From contig NZ_FMIB01000002.1 of the NCBI RefSeq assembly GCF_900091475.1, forward strand, positions 5,952,001 through 6,016,000: 64,000 bases of DNA, given 5' to 3'. Shown in pieces: positions 48,972 through 56,872 of this stretch. Numbering within the stretch: position 1 is the first letter of the stretch; every line of letters begins with the position of its first letter. The translations under genes and the position numbers were made by a program. The DNA is from Micromonospora chersina (GTDB lineage: Bacteria; Actinomycetota; Actinomycetes; Mycobacteriales; Micromonosporaceae). Under the pieces are notes generated by a model. That model worked only from the letters and a program-made list of their open reading frames with translations. It searched no databases and was not told the DNA's origin.

Positions 48972-50783
48972 TCAGGGCGGGGGGACGCGCCAGATCCACA
49001 CGTCCTCGACCCGCTCGGGCGGGCCGAGCAGGGCGGTTGCCGTGCGGCGGACCGCCTCCTCGTCGACGTCGAACTTCGCGCCGTGCACCCGGTCGGCCAG
49101 CACCACCGTCTCGACGCCCCAGTAGTGCAGGTCGGCCCGGGCCTCCCGGATGCTGCCGTCGGTGACGATCGGCACCAGCCCGGTCCGCCCGGCCTGGTCC
49201 ATCAGCGCGCTGAAGGTGCGCGGCACCGGCCCGATCCGGCCCCGGCCCTCCGGCCCGCCGGGGCCGAGGAAGAAGCCCGCCGGGATGCGGAACTCGCCCT
49301 GCCGGTGCGCGAGGGCGTACGCCTGCCAGCGTTGGCCGTCCGGATAGAGGTCCACGGTGAGCGGCAGCGGGGTGAGCACCCCGCCGGGGGAGACGTAGCG
49401 CTGCCAGGCCCCGCTGGTGATGAACGCCGGGATCGGCTCCCGCACGCTGGTCAGCAGCGGGGTGGGCAGCAGCGGCAGCAACGCGGCCGCGAAGCCGATG
49501 GCCCAGGCCAGTTGGGTGGAGCGGTGCCGGGGCGGCCGGGCGCGCAGCGTGTCGACCGCGTACGCCAGCAGCAGCCCGATCACCGGGGCCACCACCAGGG
49601 CGAGCCGGGACGGCAGGGCCGCGTTGACCACCGGCAGGTTGTCCAGCACGCCGAACGGCAGCAGTTGGTCGGTGCGCCGGCCGTTCCACTTGGCCGTGGG
49701 TCCCCAGGAGAGCACCGCGAAGACCACGGCGGTCACCCCGAGCGCGGTGAGGGTGGCCCGGAACGCCCGGTCGGCGCGCCGCCAGAGCAGGACGAAGCAG
49801 GCGACGGCGAGCAGCAGCAGGGGGATGCCGAAGAAGGAGTTCTCCTCGGTGGGGTTGGGCGCGAGCGAGGTGCCGAGCCCGGCCCAGCCGGCCAGCGAGC
49901 GGCGCGGATACGACCCGTAGGCGGCGATGTCCTCGGAGTGGATCATCGGGTCGAAGCCGGTGCCGTGGAACCGCTGCGGTCCGGCGAAGTGCAGCCACAG
50001 CGGGTACGCCAGCAGCACCCCGGACACCAGCGCGGTCACGCCGAGCCCGCGCAGGAAGCTCGGCAGGGCGGCCCGCACCTCGGCCCGGCGGACCGGGTGC
50101 AGCGCCCACACCAGCAGGAACAGGGCGACCGCCAGCGCGGTGAAGAAGAGCCCCTCGGCGGCGATCGAGAAGGCGACCGCCACCAGCACGCTGAGCACCA
50201 CCCCGCCGGCGATCGCGCGCCCGGGTCGGCGCAGCCGGAGCACGCCCCAGATCAGCAGCGGCACCAGCCAGCCGGCCGTCCAGTTCAGGTGCGCGTTGGC
50301 GTGGGACACCATGGCCGGGCAGTAGGCGATGAAGAGCCCGCCGACCCCGGCGGCCAGCCGGCTGGCGACAAGTTGCCGGCTGAGCAGCCAGTACCAGGCC
50401 ACCGCGGTGGCGGCGAGGTTGAGGGTGAGGATCACCAGGAACGTCGCCGGCGGCCCGGCGAGGTAGGTCAGCGGCGCGAAGACCACCGCGTACGCGGTGA
50501 TCGAGGTGTTGACCGCGAGGTTCACCCCGTCGGGCACGTTGATCAGGTGGGTGAAGAGCGGGTTCTCCCCGTGGGTCACCGCGTGCCCGCCGAAGGCCAG
50601 CAACCACTCGAAGAGGGCCTGGTCGCTGGAGTTGACGGTGATCATTCGGGTGTTCGGGTCCCGCCACATCCCGCTGGTCACCCAGAGGGCCAGGGCCACC
50701 GCGGCAAGCAGAAGCAGCAGGTCGGCGCGCCGGTTCCGGAAGGTGGTCGACGGGCCGGTCGCCAGGGACGGGGAGGACGGCAC
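48972..50783 (-). CDS. Polytopic membrane protein, probable glycosyltransferase
   Basis: This 603-residue protein has ~12 hydrophobic helices in residues 20-445 and a soluble C-terminal domain. After helix 1 the loop NTRMITVNSSDQALFEWLLAF has the acidic residue position of GT-C enzymes, and LFTHLINVPDGVNLAVNTSI follows. The pattern is found in actinobacterial GT-C-like or YfhO-like membrane proteins of unknown acceptor. GTG 50783 has TAACGT 7 nt upstream. Together with the membrane proteins at 29.8-34.4 and 42.3-44.2 kb it makes the window rich in envelope-sugar functions. Confidence 0.75.
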   Translation of the reverse strand: MPSSPSLATGPSTTFRNRRADLLLLLAAVALALWVTSGMWRDPNTRMITVNSSDQALFEWLLAFGGHAVTHGENPLFTHLINVPDGVNLAVNTSITAYAVVFAPLTYLAGPPATFLVILTLNLAATAVAWYWLLSRQLVASRLAAGVGGLFIAYCPAMVSHANAHLNWTAGWLVPLLIWGVLRLRRPGRAIAGGVVLSVLVAVAFSIAAEGLFFTALAVALFLLVWALHPVRRAEVRAALPSFLRGLGVTALVSGVLLAYPLWLHFAGPQRFHGTGFDPMIHSEDIAAYGSYPRRSLAGWAGLGTSLAPNPTEENSFFGIPLLLLAVACFVLLWRRADRAFRATLTALGVTAVVFAVLSWGPTAKWNGRRTDQLLPFGVLDNLPVVNAALPSRLALVVAPVIGLLLAYAVDTLRARPPRHRSTQLAWAIGFAAALLPLLPTPLLTSVREPIPAFITSGAWQRYVSPGGVLTPLPLTVDLYPDGQRWQAYALAHRQGEFRIPAGFFLGPGGPEGRGRIGPVPRTFSALMDQAGRTGLVPIVTDGSIREARADLHYWGVETVVLADRVHGAKFDVDEEAVRRTATALLGPPERVEDVWIWRVPPP

Positions 50784-50790
50784 GCAGCGG

Positions 50791-50796
50791 ACGTTA
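50791..50796 (-). promoter_or_regulatory. -10-like element TAACGT (leaderless start at 50783)
   Basis: On the minus strand TAACGT lies 7 nt before the GTG at 50783. Confidence 0.5.
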
Positions 50797-50904
50797 CCAA
50801 CCGGAACTGGACACGCCGGTCAGACACGGAACCTTGACCGCTTGTTGGAAATGACTTCCAATTGCATCACGTTCGCGCGACGGCGCGGACCGATTGGAGG
50901 AGAG

Positions 50905-51294
50905 ATGTCCCTCGACGTACCCACCGCCCTGCTGGAGCGGGCGGAAGCCGGTCAGGTCGACGACGCCGAGTTCGTCGACTGCGTCCGGCGCTCCCTGCCG
51001 TACGCCTGGTCCGTGGTCGCCGACGTCGCGGCGCGGGCGGCCGGCGGTGACGGCGTGGCCGAACACGCGGTGCCCCCGCCCGGCGAGGCCGAGCGGGGGC
51101 AGTTGCTGCGGGCGCTGGCCAGCGACGCCATCCGGGGCGGCCTGGAGCGGCACTTCGGCGTGCGGCTGGCCTTCCAGAACTGCCACCGGGTGGCCGCGTT
51201 CCCGCCGGCCCTGGTCGGCGGCCCGGTGTACCGGGAGTTCGTGTCGCCGCTGGCGCAGATCCGCAACCAGTCGCCGGAACTGCGCAACTGCTGA
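50905..51294 (+). CDS. SCO5389-family conserved hypothetical protein
   Basis: This 129-residue soluble protein matches, from memory, the actinobacterial SCO5389 family: MSLDVPTALLERAEAGQVD, FVDCVRRSLPYAW, then GQLLRALASDAIRGGLERHF, LAFQNCHRVAAF and a terminal NQSPELRNC. Cysteines occur in DCVRRSL, QNCHR and at the very C-terminus. The family is strongly conserved, which implies a basic role, but none has been described to my knowledge. GGAGGAGAG precedes ATG 50905. It stands alone and ends at a strong hairpin. Confidence 0.82.
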   Translation: MSLDVPTALLERAEAGQVDDAEFVDCVRRSLPYAWSVVADVAARAAGGDGVAEHAVPPPGEAERGQLLRALASDAIRGGLERHFGVRLAFQNCHRVAAFPPALVGGPVYREFVSPLAQIRNQSPELRNC

Positions 51295-51296
51295 CC

Positions 51297-51334
51297 GTGC
51301 GGGCGGGGCCGTGCCGGCGCGGCCCCGCCCGCAC
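51297..51334 (+). terminator. Terminator hairpin
   Basis: A perfect 14-bp stem, GTGCGGGCGGGGCC (51297-51310) with GGCCCCGCCCGCAC (51321-51334), starts 2 bp after the stop. Confidence 0.75.
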
Positions 51335-51449
51335 ACTTCGGCGTCCATGAATGTGTGAGCGGCGGCCATTCCGGGGGCGTGAAACACGGACGTAACGTCG
51401 CGGCAACTCGAAGGTGACCCAGTTCACAATTCGCCGTCAGGAGGTCGCC

Positions 51450-52670
51450 GTGCGCCGCTCCTCATCCCTTCTCACCCGCCTGGCCGGGGTGGCGGCCGGG
51501 GTCGTGCTGGCCGCGGCCGCCGTCCTCGTCGCCGCGCTGCCCGCGCAGGCCGCCAGCCTCACCCAGGTGACCGGCTTCGGCTCCAACCCCGGAAACCTGG
51601 CCATGTACGCCTACCGGCCGGACGGCCTGCCGGCCAACGCCCCGGCCGTCGTGCTGCTGCACGGCTGCACCCAGAACGCCTCGACGTACTTCACCAACTC
51701 CGGCTGGCAGAAGTACGCCGACCAGTGGAAGTTCGCGCTGATCGTGCCGCAGCAGCCCTCGGCCAACAACGCCAACTCCTGCTTCAACTGGTTCGAGACC
51801 GGGGACACCGCCCGGGGCCAGGGCGAGGCGCTGTCGGTCAAGCAGATGGTCGACTACGCCAAGGCCAACTACTCCGTCGACGGCAGCCGGGTCTTCGTCA
51901 GCGGTCTGTCGGGCGGCGGCGCGATGAGCGCCGTCATGCTCGCCACCTACCCGGACGTCTTCGCCGCCGGCTCGGTCATCGCCGGCCTTCCCTACCGCTG
52001 CGCCACCAGCATGACCAACGCCTTCACCTGCATGAACCCCGGCGTGGACAAGACCCCGGCGCAGTGGGGCGACCTGGTCCGCAACGCCTACGCCGGCTAC
52101 GCGGGCAAGCGCCCCCGGGTGGCCATCTGGCACGGCACCTCGGACACCACTGTCGCGCCGCTCAACGCCACCGAGTCGCGGGACCAGTGGACAAACGTGC
52201 TGGGCGTGTCGCAGACCCCGACCAGCACCGCCTCGCTGCCGGCCGGCACCAGCCTGGAGGTCTACGGCAGCGACCAGGTACGCCTCTACCGGGTCTCCGG
52301 CATGGGCCACGGCACCCCGGTCGACCCGGGCTCGGCCGCCGACCAGTGCGGGACGGCCGGGGCGTACTTCCTGGACACCATCTGCTCGACCTACCGGGAC
52401 GCGCTCTTCTTCGGGCTCGACGGGGGCGGCACGCCGAGCCCGACCCCCACGGCCACCGTGTCGCCCACGCCCACGCCGACCCCGTCCCCGACCTCCGCGC
52501 CGGTCTGCGTCACCGCCAGCAACTACGCGCACGTCACGGCCGGCCGGGCCTACCAGTCCGGCGGCTACGCCTACGCGCTCGGCAGCAACCAGCGGATGGG
52601 CCTCTACAACACCTTCTACACGAGCACCCTGAAGCAGACCGGCCCCAGCTACTGGGTCATCGGCTGCTGA
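51450..52670 (+). CDS. Secreted PHB-depolymerase-family esterase with C-terminal accessory domain
   Basis: This 406-residue secreted alpha/beta hydrolase has a signal peptide (RLAGVAAGVVLAAAAVLVAALPAQA, cleaved near residue 36), a catalytic domain with the Ser-Asp-His triad S154 (GLSGGGAM), D232 (GTSDTT) and H287 (GMGHGTPV), and HGCTQNASTYF as oxyanion region. A Pro/Thr linker (PTPTATVSPTPTPTPSPTS) leads to a ~55-residue C-terminal domain with two cysteines (VCVTASNYAH ... YWVIGC). The family includes poly(3-hydroxybutyrate) depolymerases and feruloyl/acetylxylan esterases. The GTG at 51450 has AGGAGG upstream. Confidence 0.9.
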   Translation: MRRSSSLLTRLAGVAAGVVLAAAAVLVAALPAQAASLTQVTGFGSNPGNLAMYAYRPDGLPANAPAVVLLHGCTQNASTYFTNSGWQKYADQWKFALIVPQQPSANNANSCFNWFETGDTARGQGEALSVKQMVDYAKANYSVDGSRVFVSGLSGGGAMSAVMLATYPDVFAAGSVIAGLPYRCATSMTNAFTCMNPGVDKTPAQWGDLVRNAYAGYAGKRPRVAIWHGTSDTTVAPLNATESRDQWTNVLGVSQTPTSTASLPAGTSLEVYGSDQVRLYRVSGMGHGTPVDPGSAADQCGTAGAYFLDTICSTYRDALFFGLDGGGTPSPTPTATVSPTPTPTPSPTSAPVCVTASNYAHVTAGRAYQSGGYAYALGSNQRMGLYNTFYTSTLKQTGPSYWVIGC

Positions 52671-52694
52671 CCGCGCCGCCGCCGCCCTCGCCGG

Positions 52695-53600
52695 TCACCC
52701 GGTGAGGGCGGCGTGCAGCGCGCCCGGCAGGTCCGGGTGGGTCCAGGAGAAGCCGGCCCTGCCGAGCACGCCGGGGAGGACCCGGGTGCTGGTGAGCGCC
52801 TCGTGGGCGAAGCCGCCGAGGGCGACCTTCAGGGCCAGCGCGGGGATCGGCATGACCGCCGGCCGGTGCAGCTGGCGGGCCAGCTCCCGGGTGAACTCGG
52901 CATTGGTGACCGGGGCGGGACCGACCACGTTGACCGGACCGGCGAGGTCGTCCCGGCCCAGCAGGAAGGTCACCCCGTCCAGCCAGTCCCGCAGGGATAT
53001 CCACGGCAGCCACTGCCGGCCGCTGCCCAGCTTGCCGCCGACGCCCAGCCGGAACGGCAGCAGCTGCGGCTTGAGCATGCCGCCGTCGCGGTGCAACGGC
53101 AGCCCGGTGCGGAGCCGTACCACACGGACGCCGGCGTCCTCGGCCGGGCGGGTGGCGGCCTCCCAGACCCGGCAGACGTCGGCCAGGAAGCCCTCGCCGG
53201 CCGGCGAGTCCTCCTCGACCGTCCGGTCGCCGGTGTTGCCGTACCAGCCGACGGCGGAGGAGTTGAGCAGCACCGCGGGCCGGTCGGCGGCCGGCAGGCC
53301 GGCCATGGTGATCGCCAGGGTGGTGGTGCTGTCCACCCGGCTCGACCGGATCAAACCCCGGTACGCGTCGTTCCAGCGCTTGTCGCCCACCCCGGCGCCG
53401 GCCAGGTTGACCACCGCGTCGGCGTCGGCGACGACCTGCGGGTCGAGCTGCGCGGCGGAGGGGTTCCACTGCCGCTCGTCGGGGGTGCGCGGCGCGCGGC
53501 GGACCAGGCGGGTGACCTGGTGCCCGTCCGCGGTGAGCCGGTCGACCAGTCGGGTGCCGAGGAAGCCGGACACTCCGGCCATGAGGATCCGCATGTTCAT
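52695..53600 (-). CDS. TIGR01777-family SDR epimerase-like protein
   Basis: This 301-residue extended short-chain dehydrogenase of the TIGR01777 (SulA/YfcH-like) family has nucleotide motif ILMAGVSGFLGTRLVDRL, DADAVVNLAGAGV, and the conserved LLNSSAVGWYGNTGDRTVEE where Tyr is the catalytic-type residue. The C-terminal DUF1731 region is VMPIPALALKVALGGFAHEAL. These proteins bind NADP, but their substrate is not known. ATG 53600 (MNMRIL) is used; ATG 53594 is also possible. It is convergent with the esterase gene. Confidence 0.88.
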   Translation of the reverse strand: MNMRILMAGVSGFLGTRLVDRLTADGHQVTRLVRRAPRTPDERQWNPSAAQLDPQVVADADAVVNLAGAGVGDKRWNDAYRGLIRSSRVDSTTTLAITMAGLPAADRPAVLLNSSAVGWYGNTGDRTVEEDSPAGEGFLADVCRVWEAATRPAEDAGVRVVRLRTGLPLHRDGGMLKPQLLPFRLGVGGKLGSGRQWLPWISLRDWLDGVTFLLGRDDLAGPVNVVGPAPVTNAEFTRELARQLHRPAVMPIPALALKVALGGFAHEALTSTRVLPGVLGRAGFSWTHPDLPGALHAALTG

Positions 53601-53704
53601 ATCTTCGGGTACGGACCGCGGGTTGGATGCGTTGAGCGAAATCACTCACTCGTCGTTCGCGGGTCCCGCCGGCGACCTGTGGCGCGACGAGCGTGAGTCG
53701 CCGT

Positions 53705-54211
53705 TCACTCTCCGGTCCGGCCGTCGACCGCCTCGCGCAGGATGTCGGCGTGCCCGAGGTGGCGGGCGTACTCGTCGGTCATGTGGGCGAGGATCCAGCG
53801 CAGCGAGTGCGTGCGCCCGGTGCCGGGGTGGCGGCCGACAGCGTCCAGCGGTCGCTCGGCGGCGATCCGCCGCGAGGCGGCCACCTCCGCCCGCCAGAGC
53901 GCGAAGGTCTCCGCGCCGGTGGCCTCGGCGACGTCGGTGAACGGGGCGTCCGGGTCGTCGGTGAGGTCGAAGAGGTCGCCGGGGAAGGCGTCGGCGAGCA
54001 CCGCCTGGAAATACCACCGCTCCACGGTGGCCAGGTGCCGGACGAGCCCGATGAGCGAGAGGCCGGACGAGGGCACCGGCCGCAGCCGCAGTTGCGCGTC
54101 GGTGAGCCCGGCGCACTTGCGGACCAGGGCGTCCCGCTGGAAGTCCAGGAAGGTCTCCAGCATCGTGCGTTCGTCCACGGTGGCCGGCAACGCGAACCGT
54201 TCATCGATCAC
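53705..54211 (-). CDS. DinB-family (DUF664) protein
   Basis: This 168-residue four-helix-bundle protein of the DinB/YfiT superfamily, DUF664 branch, has histidines at metal positions: LVRHLATVERWYF (first), RWILAHMTDEYARHLGHADILRE (second and third). Members often act as mycothiol- or bacillithiol-dependent transferases; Micromonospora makes mycothiol, so a thiol-dependent role is plausible. The GTG at 54211 has TACGAT 7 nt upstream. It follows the LLM oxidoreductase gene on the same strand by about 48 bp. Confidence 0.87.
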   Translation of the reverse strand: MIDERFALPATVDERTMLETFLDFQRDALVRKCAGLTDAQLRLRPVPSSGLSLIGLVRHLATVERWYFQAVLADAFPGDLFDLTDDPDAPFTDVAEATGAETFALWRAEVAASRRIAAERPLDAVGRHPGTGRTHSLRWILAHMTDEYARHLGHADILREAVDGRTGE

Positions 54212-54218
54212 CGGCCGT

Positions 54219-54224
54219 ATCGTA
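54219..54224 (-). promoter_or_regulatory. -10-like element TACGAT (leaderless start at 54211)
   Basis: On the minus strand TACGAT lies 7 nt before the GTG at 54211. Confidence 0.5.
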
Positions 54225-54259
54225 CTCGTGTTCGAGACCGGTTGGGGGTCCCGAGTGGA

Positions 54260-55177
54260 TCAGGAGGCGAGGCGGGGGAGCAGCGGGGCCAACTGGTCGA
54301 CGGCGTTCTCGCGTACCACGAAGCGGGTGACCCCCCAGCGGCGCCGGTGCTCCGCGACCGCCGCGACGATCTCGTCGGCCGTGCCGATCAGCACGAACGG
54401 GGTGGCGAGCAGGTCGGCGACGCTCAGGCCGGTGTCGGCGGCGATCGAGGCGGCGGCGGCCTCCGCGTCGTCGGTCACGGTGACCTGCTGGACCAGGGCC
54501 TCCAGCGCGGGCGGCGTCGCCCGCCCGGCCGCGCCGGCCGCCACGTGGGCGAGCTGCGCCTCGATCTGGTCGGCCCGCCACCGCACGTCGTGGGCGTGGC
54601 CGTCGGCGAGGGTACGCCCGAAGCCGGTCAGCCCGACCACGTCGGCGTGGGCGCCGGCCCAGCGCAGCAGCGCCGAATTGGCCGTACCCATGGTGAGCGG
54701 GACCCGGTCCCGCACGGGGCGCAGTTCGGTGAGCCGCGCGCCGCGGACGGCCAGTTCGGCGGTGTCCACGGTGACCTCCTTCCCGGCCAGCAGGTCGCGC
54801 ACGGCCTCGGCCACGGCGACGCAGCGGCGGACCCGGGCGGCGACGTCGGGCCGTTCCCGCCCGACGGCCCGCCACTCGGCCGGGGTGTGGCCGGCGCCGA
54901 GGCCGAGCCGGGCCCGGCCGCCCGAGACCACGTCGAGGGTGGCCACGTCGGTGGCGAGCAGGATCGGCTCCCGCACGCCGGCGTTCGAGACGTACGAGCC
55001 CAGGCCCACCGTCGAGGTCACCGCCGCGGCGGCGGCGAGGGCCACGAACGGCGACGCGCCGTGGCCCGGGTGGTCGGCGGCCAGCAGCGCGTCGAAGCCG
55101 GCGGCCTCGACCCGGCGGGCCAGGTCGGTCCAGCTCGCCGCGTCGGTGGGCCGGGCCTGAACGGAGAAGATCGCCAT
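54260..55177 (-). CDS. LLM-class flavin/F420-dependent oxidoreductase
   Basis: This 305-residue luciferase-like TIM-barrel enzyme has VEAAGFDALLAADHPGHGASPF, TVGLGSYVSNAGVREPILLATDVATLD and GLGAGHTPAEWRAVGRERP, the last typical of the F420-binding subgroup. SGGRARLGLG fits the phosphate-binding turn. It probably uses reduced F420, which NpdG (16003-16701) can supply, or FMN. The substrate is unknown. It lies downstream of the aldo/keto reductase gene, also on the minus strand. Confidence 0.87.
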   Translation of the reverse strand: MAIFSVQARPTDAASWTDLARRVEAAGFDALLAADHPGHGASPFVALAAAAAVTSTVGLGSYVSNAGVREPILLATDVATLDVVSGGRARLGLGAGHTPAEWRAVGRERPDVAARVRRCVAVAEAVRDLLAGKEVTVDTAELAVRGARLTELRPVRDRVPLTMGTANSALLRWAGAHADVVGLTGFGRTLADGHAHDVRWRADQIEAQLAHVAAGAAGRATPPALEALVQQVTVTDDAEAAAASIAADTGLSVADLLATPFVLIGTADEIVAAVAEHRRRWGVTRFVVRENAVDQLAPLLPRLAS

Positions 55178-55262
55178 CGGCCCAGCATTCCCGGGGTACG
55201 CCCGCCCCGGCCAGCCCGGACCCGCCGATTCTGCTGACCGGCGAATCCGGGCGGGCGCGGGC

Positions 55263-56156
55263 TCAGCCGGCCGACTCGTGGAGGGCGTCGAGGCGGGACA
55301 GGTCGTCGTCGGTGAGCCGCAGCGCGCCGGCCGCGACGTTCTGCTCCAGGTGCGCCGGGTTGCCGGTGCCGGGGATGGCGAGCACGTTCGGGCTCCGGTG
55401 CAGCGTCCAGGCCAGCCGGACCTGCGCGGGGGTCACGCCGTGCGCCCGGGCCACCGCGCGCACCTCGTCGTGCTCGTCGCCGCTCGCGCCGGCCTCCCGG
55501 CCGCTGGTGGCGAGGGAGAAGAACGGCACGAACGCGGTCCCGTGCGCGGCGCAGTCCCGGATCAGCGCGTCGTTGCTCCGGCGGTAGCCGAGGCTCCACG
55601 AGTTCTGCACGCAGACCACCGGGGCGATCGTGCGCGCCTCGGTGACCTGGTGCGGCGTCACGGCGGAAACGCCGAGGTGCCGGATCAGCCCGGCGTCTCG
55701 CAGCTCGGCGAGCGCGCCGAAGTGCTCGGCCAGCGGCTCCGGGCCGTACACCCGGAGGTTCACCACGTCGAGGTGGTCCCGGCCGAGCTGGCGCAGGTTC
55801 TCCTCGACCTGGCCGCGGAGCTGGTCCGGCCGGGCCATCGGCAGCCACTGGCCGGACGGGTCCTTGCCCGGCCCGACCTTGGTGACGATGACCAGATCCT
55901 CCGGGTACGGCGACAGCGCCCGGTTGATCAGCTCGTTGGCCGAGCGCAGCGGCGAGAAATAGAACGCCGCGGTGTCGATGTGGTTGACCCCCAGCTCGAC
56001 CGCCCGGCGCAGCACCGCCACGGCCCGGTCCCGGTCGCTGGGGCTGCCGTCCGCGTTCGCGGTCAACCGCATCGCGCCGAAGCCGATCCGGTTGACGACG
56101 CGGTCGCCCAGCTGCCAGGTGCCGGCCGCGGCGGCGTCGACGGTGTCGATGGTCAT
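55263..56156 (-). CDS. Aldo/keto reductase
   Basis: This 297-residue (beta/alpha)8 oxidoreductase has IGFGAMRLTAN, GVNHIDTAAFYFSPLRSANEL with the catalytic Asp and Tyr, VIVTKVGPG with the catalytic Lys, and IPGTGNPAHLEQNVAA for NADP binding near the C-terminus. The active-site His of classical AKRs is not obvious (VVNLRVYGP at that strand), as in some AKR subfamilies. The ATG at 56156 overlaps the hemerythrin TGA (ATGA), so the two are co-translated. Likely a general carbonyl reductase. Confidence 0.9.
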   Translation of the reverse strand: MTIDTVDAAAAGTWQLGDRVVNRIGFGAMRLTANADGSPSDRDRAVAVLRRAVELGVNHIDTAAFYFSPLRSANELINRALSPYPEDLVIVTKVGPGKDPSGQWLPMARPDQLRGQVEENLRQLGRDHLDVVNLRVYGPEPLAEHFGALAELRDAGLIRHLGVSAVTPHQVTEARTIAPVVCVQNSWSLGYRRSNDALIRDCAAHGTAFVPFFSLATSGREAGASGDEHDEVRAVARAHGVTPAQVRLAWTLHRSPNVLAIPGTGNPAHLEQNVAAGALRLTDDDLSRLDALHESAG

Positions 56157-56662
56157 GCGGTCTCCGTCCGTTCGAGAAGGTCCCCGTTCCGGGGTGGCGT
56201 CACGCCGAGCAGTTCCACGGGGTCGCCCGCCAGCCGGTTCAAGGCCGCGACCAGTTTCCGCTCCTCGTAGGTGAAGTGTGTCTCCAGCAGGGCGGCCAGC
56301 CCGTCCAGCTCGGCCCGGACGGACCGGCCGTCGGCCGCCTCGGTGAGCAGGGCGTCGACCCGGCGCAGCAGGTCGGCGACGATGCGGTGGTCGGCGCTCA
56401 GCTCGGCGAGCACGGGGCGCAGCTCGGGCGCCTGCTCGGCCAGTGCGTGGAACGCGCCGCCGTCCTCGCCGGTGTGGTGCCGGTCCAGCGCGGCGCAGAA
56501 ACCGACGCAGTGCGCGCGCAGTTCCCGGGAGAGCGCGCCGCCGCCGGGGAAGTCGAGGCTCGCGCGGAGCCGGGTCAGCTCCTCGCGGAGCCAGTCGTGG
56601 ATCTCGATCAACTGGGTGCCGAGGGCGGTCAGCCGGCCGCTCGACGGGTGGGATGGGTGCAC
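56153..56662 (-). CDS. Hemerythrin HHE-domain protein
   Basis: This 169-residue four-helix protein has the hemerythrin iron ligands spread as expected: IEIHDWLREEL (helix 1), CAALDRHHTGEDGGAFHAL (helix 2), SADHRIVADLL (helix 3) and LLETHFTYEERKLV (helix 4). It may bind a di-iron centre that senses oxygen, nitric oxide or redox state. The GTG at 56662 was chosen because the sequence before it is not protein-like and an AGGGGA site precedes it. It overlaps the aldo/keto reductase start by 4 bp. Confidence 0.87.
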   Translation of the reverse strand: MHPSHPSSGRLTALGTQLIEIHDWLREELTRLRASLDFPGGGALSRELRAHCVGFCAALDRHHTGEDGGAFHALAEQAPELRPVLAELSADHRIVADLLRRVDALLTEAADGRSVRAELDGLAALLETHFTYEERKLVAALNRLAGDPVELLGVTPPRNGDLLERTETA

Positions 56663-56791
56663 ATGGTCCCCTGCTGTCCCGCGCCTCCATGCCCACGGCG
56701 GCCTTCGTGCCGGGTGCACCGCGACGCTGCCGGAAGCCTATCCCGTCACGGTGTTGGCCCGGCCGCCCGGCGACGATCGCCGGAAGCGGCT

Positions 56792-56826
56792 GAGGGCCGG
56801 TCTGCCGTGACGGCAGACCGGCCCTC
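56792..56826. terminator. Strong terminator hairpin after the polymorphic toxin gene
   Basis: A perfect 16-bp stem (56792-56807 with 56811-56826, sequence GAGGGCCGGTCTGCCG) has a TGA loop. It lies ~47 bp beyond the toxin stop, so no cotranscribed gene fits between them. Confidence 0.8.
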
Positions 56827-56872
56827 GTCTTCCAGGGCGAGCCCCTAACCGCTCCGCGAAGTCATCCTTCGG

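Noticed and set aside
48939..50837. 632-codon open frame on the plus strand opposite the membrane protein gene
   Set aside because: Composition is Gly/Arg/Gln/Glu low-complexity, typical of the antisense of GC-rich membrane genes. The opposite strand has clear transmembrane helices.
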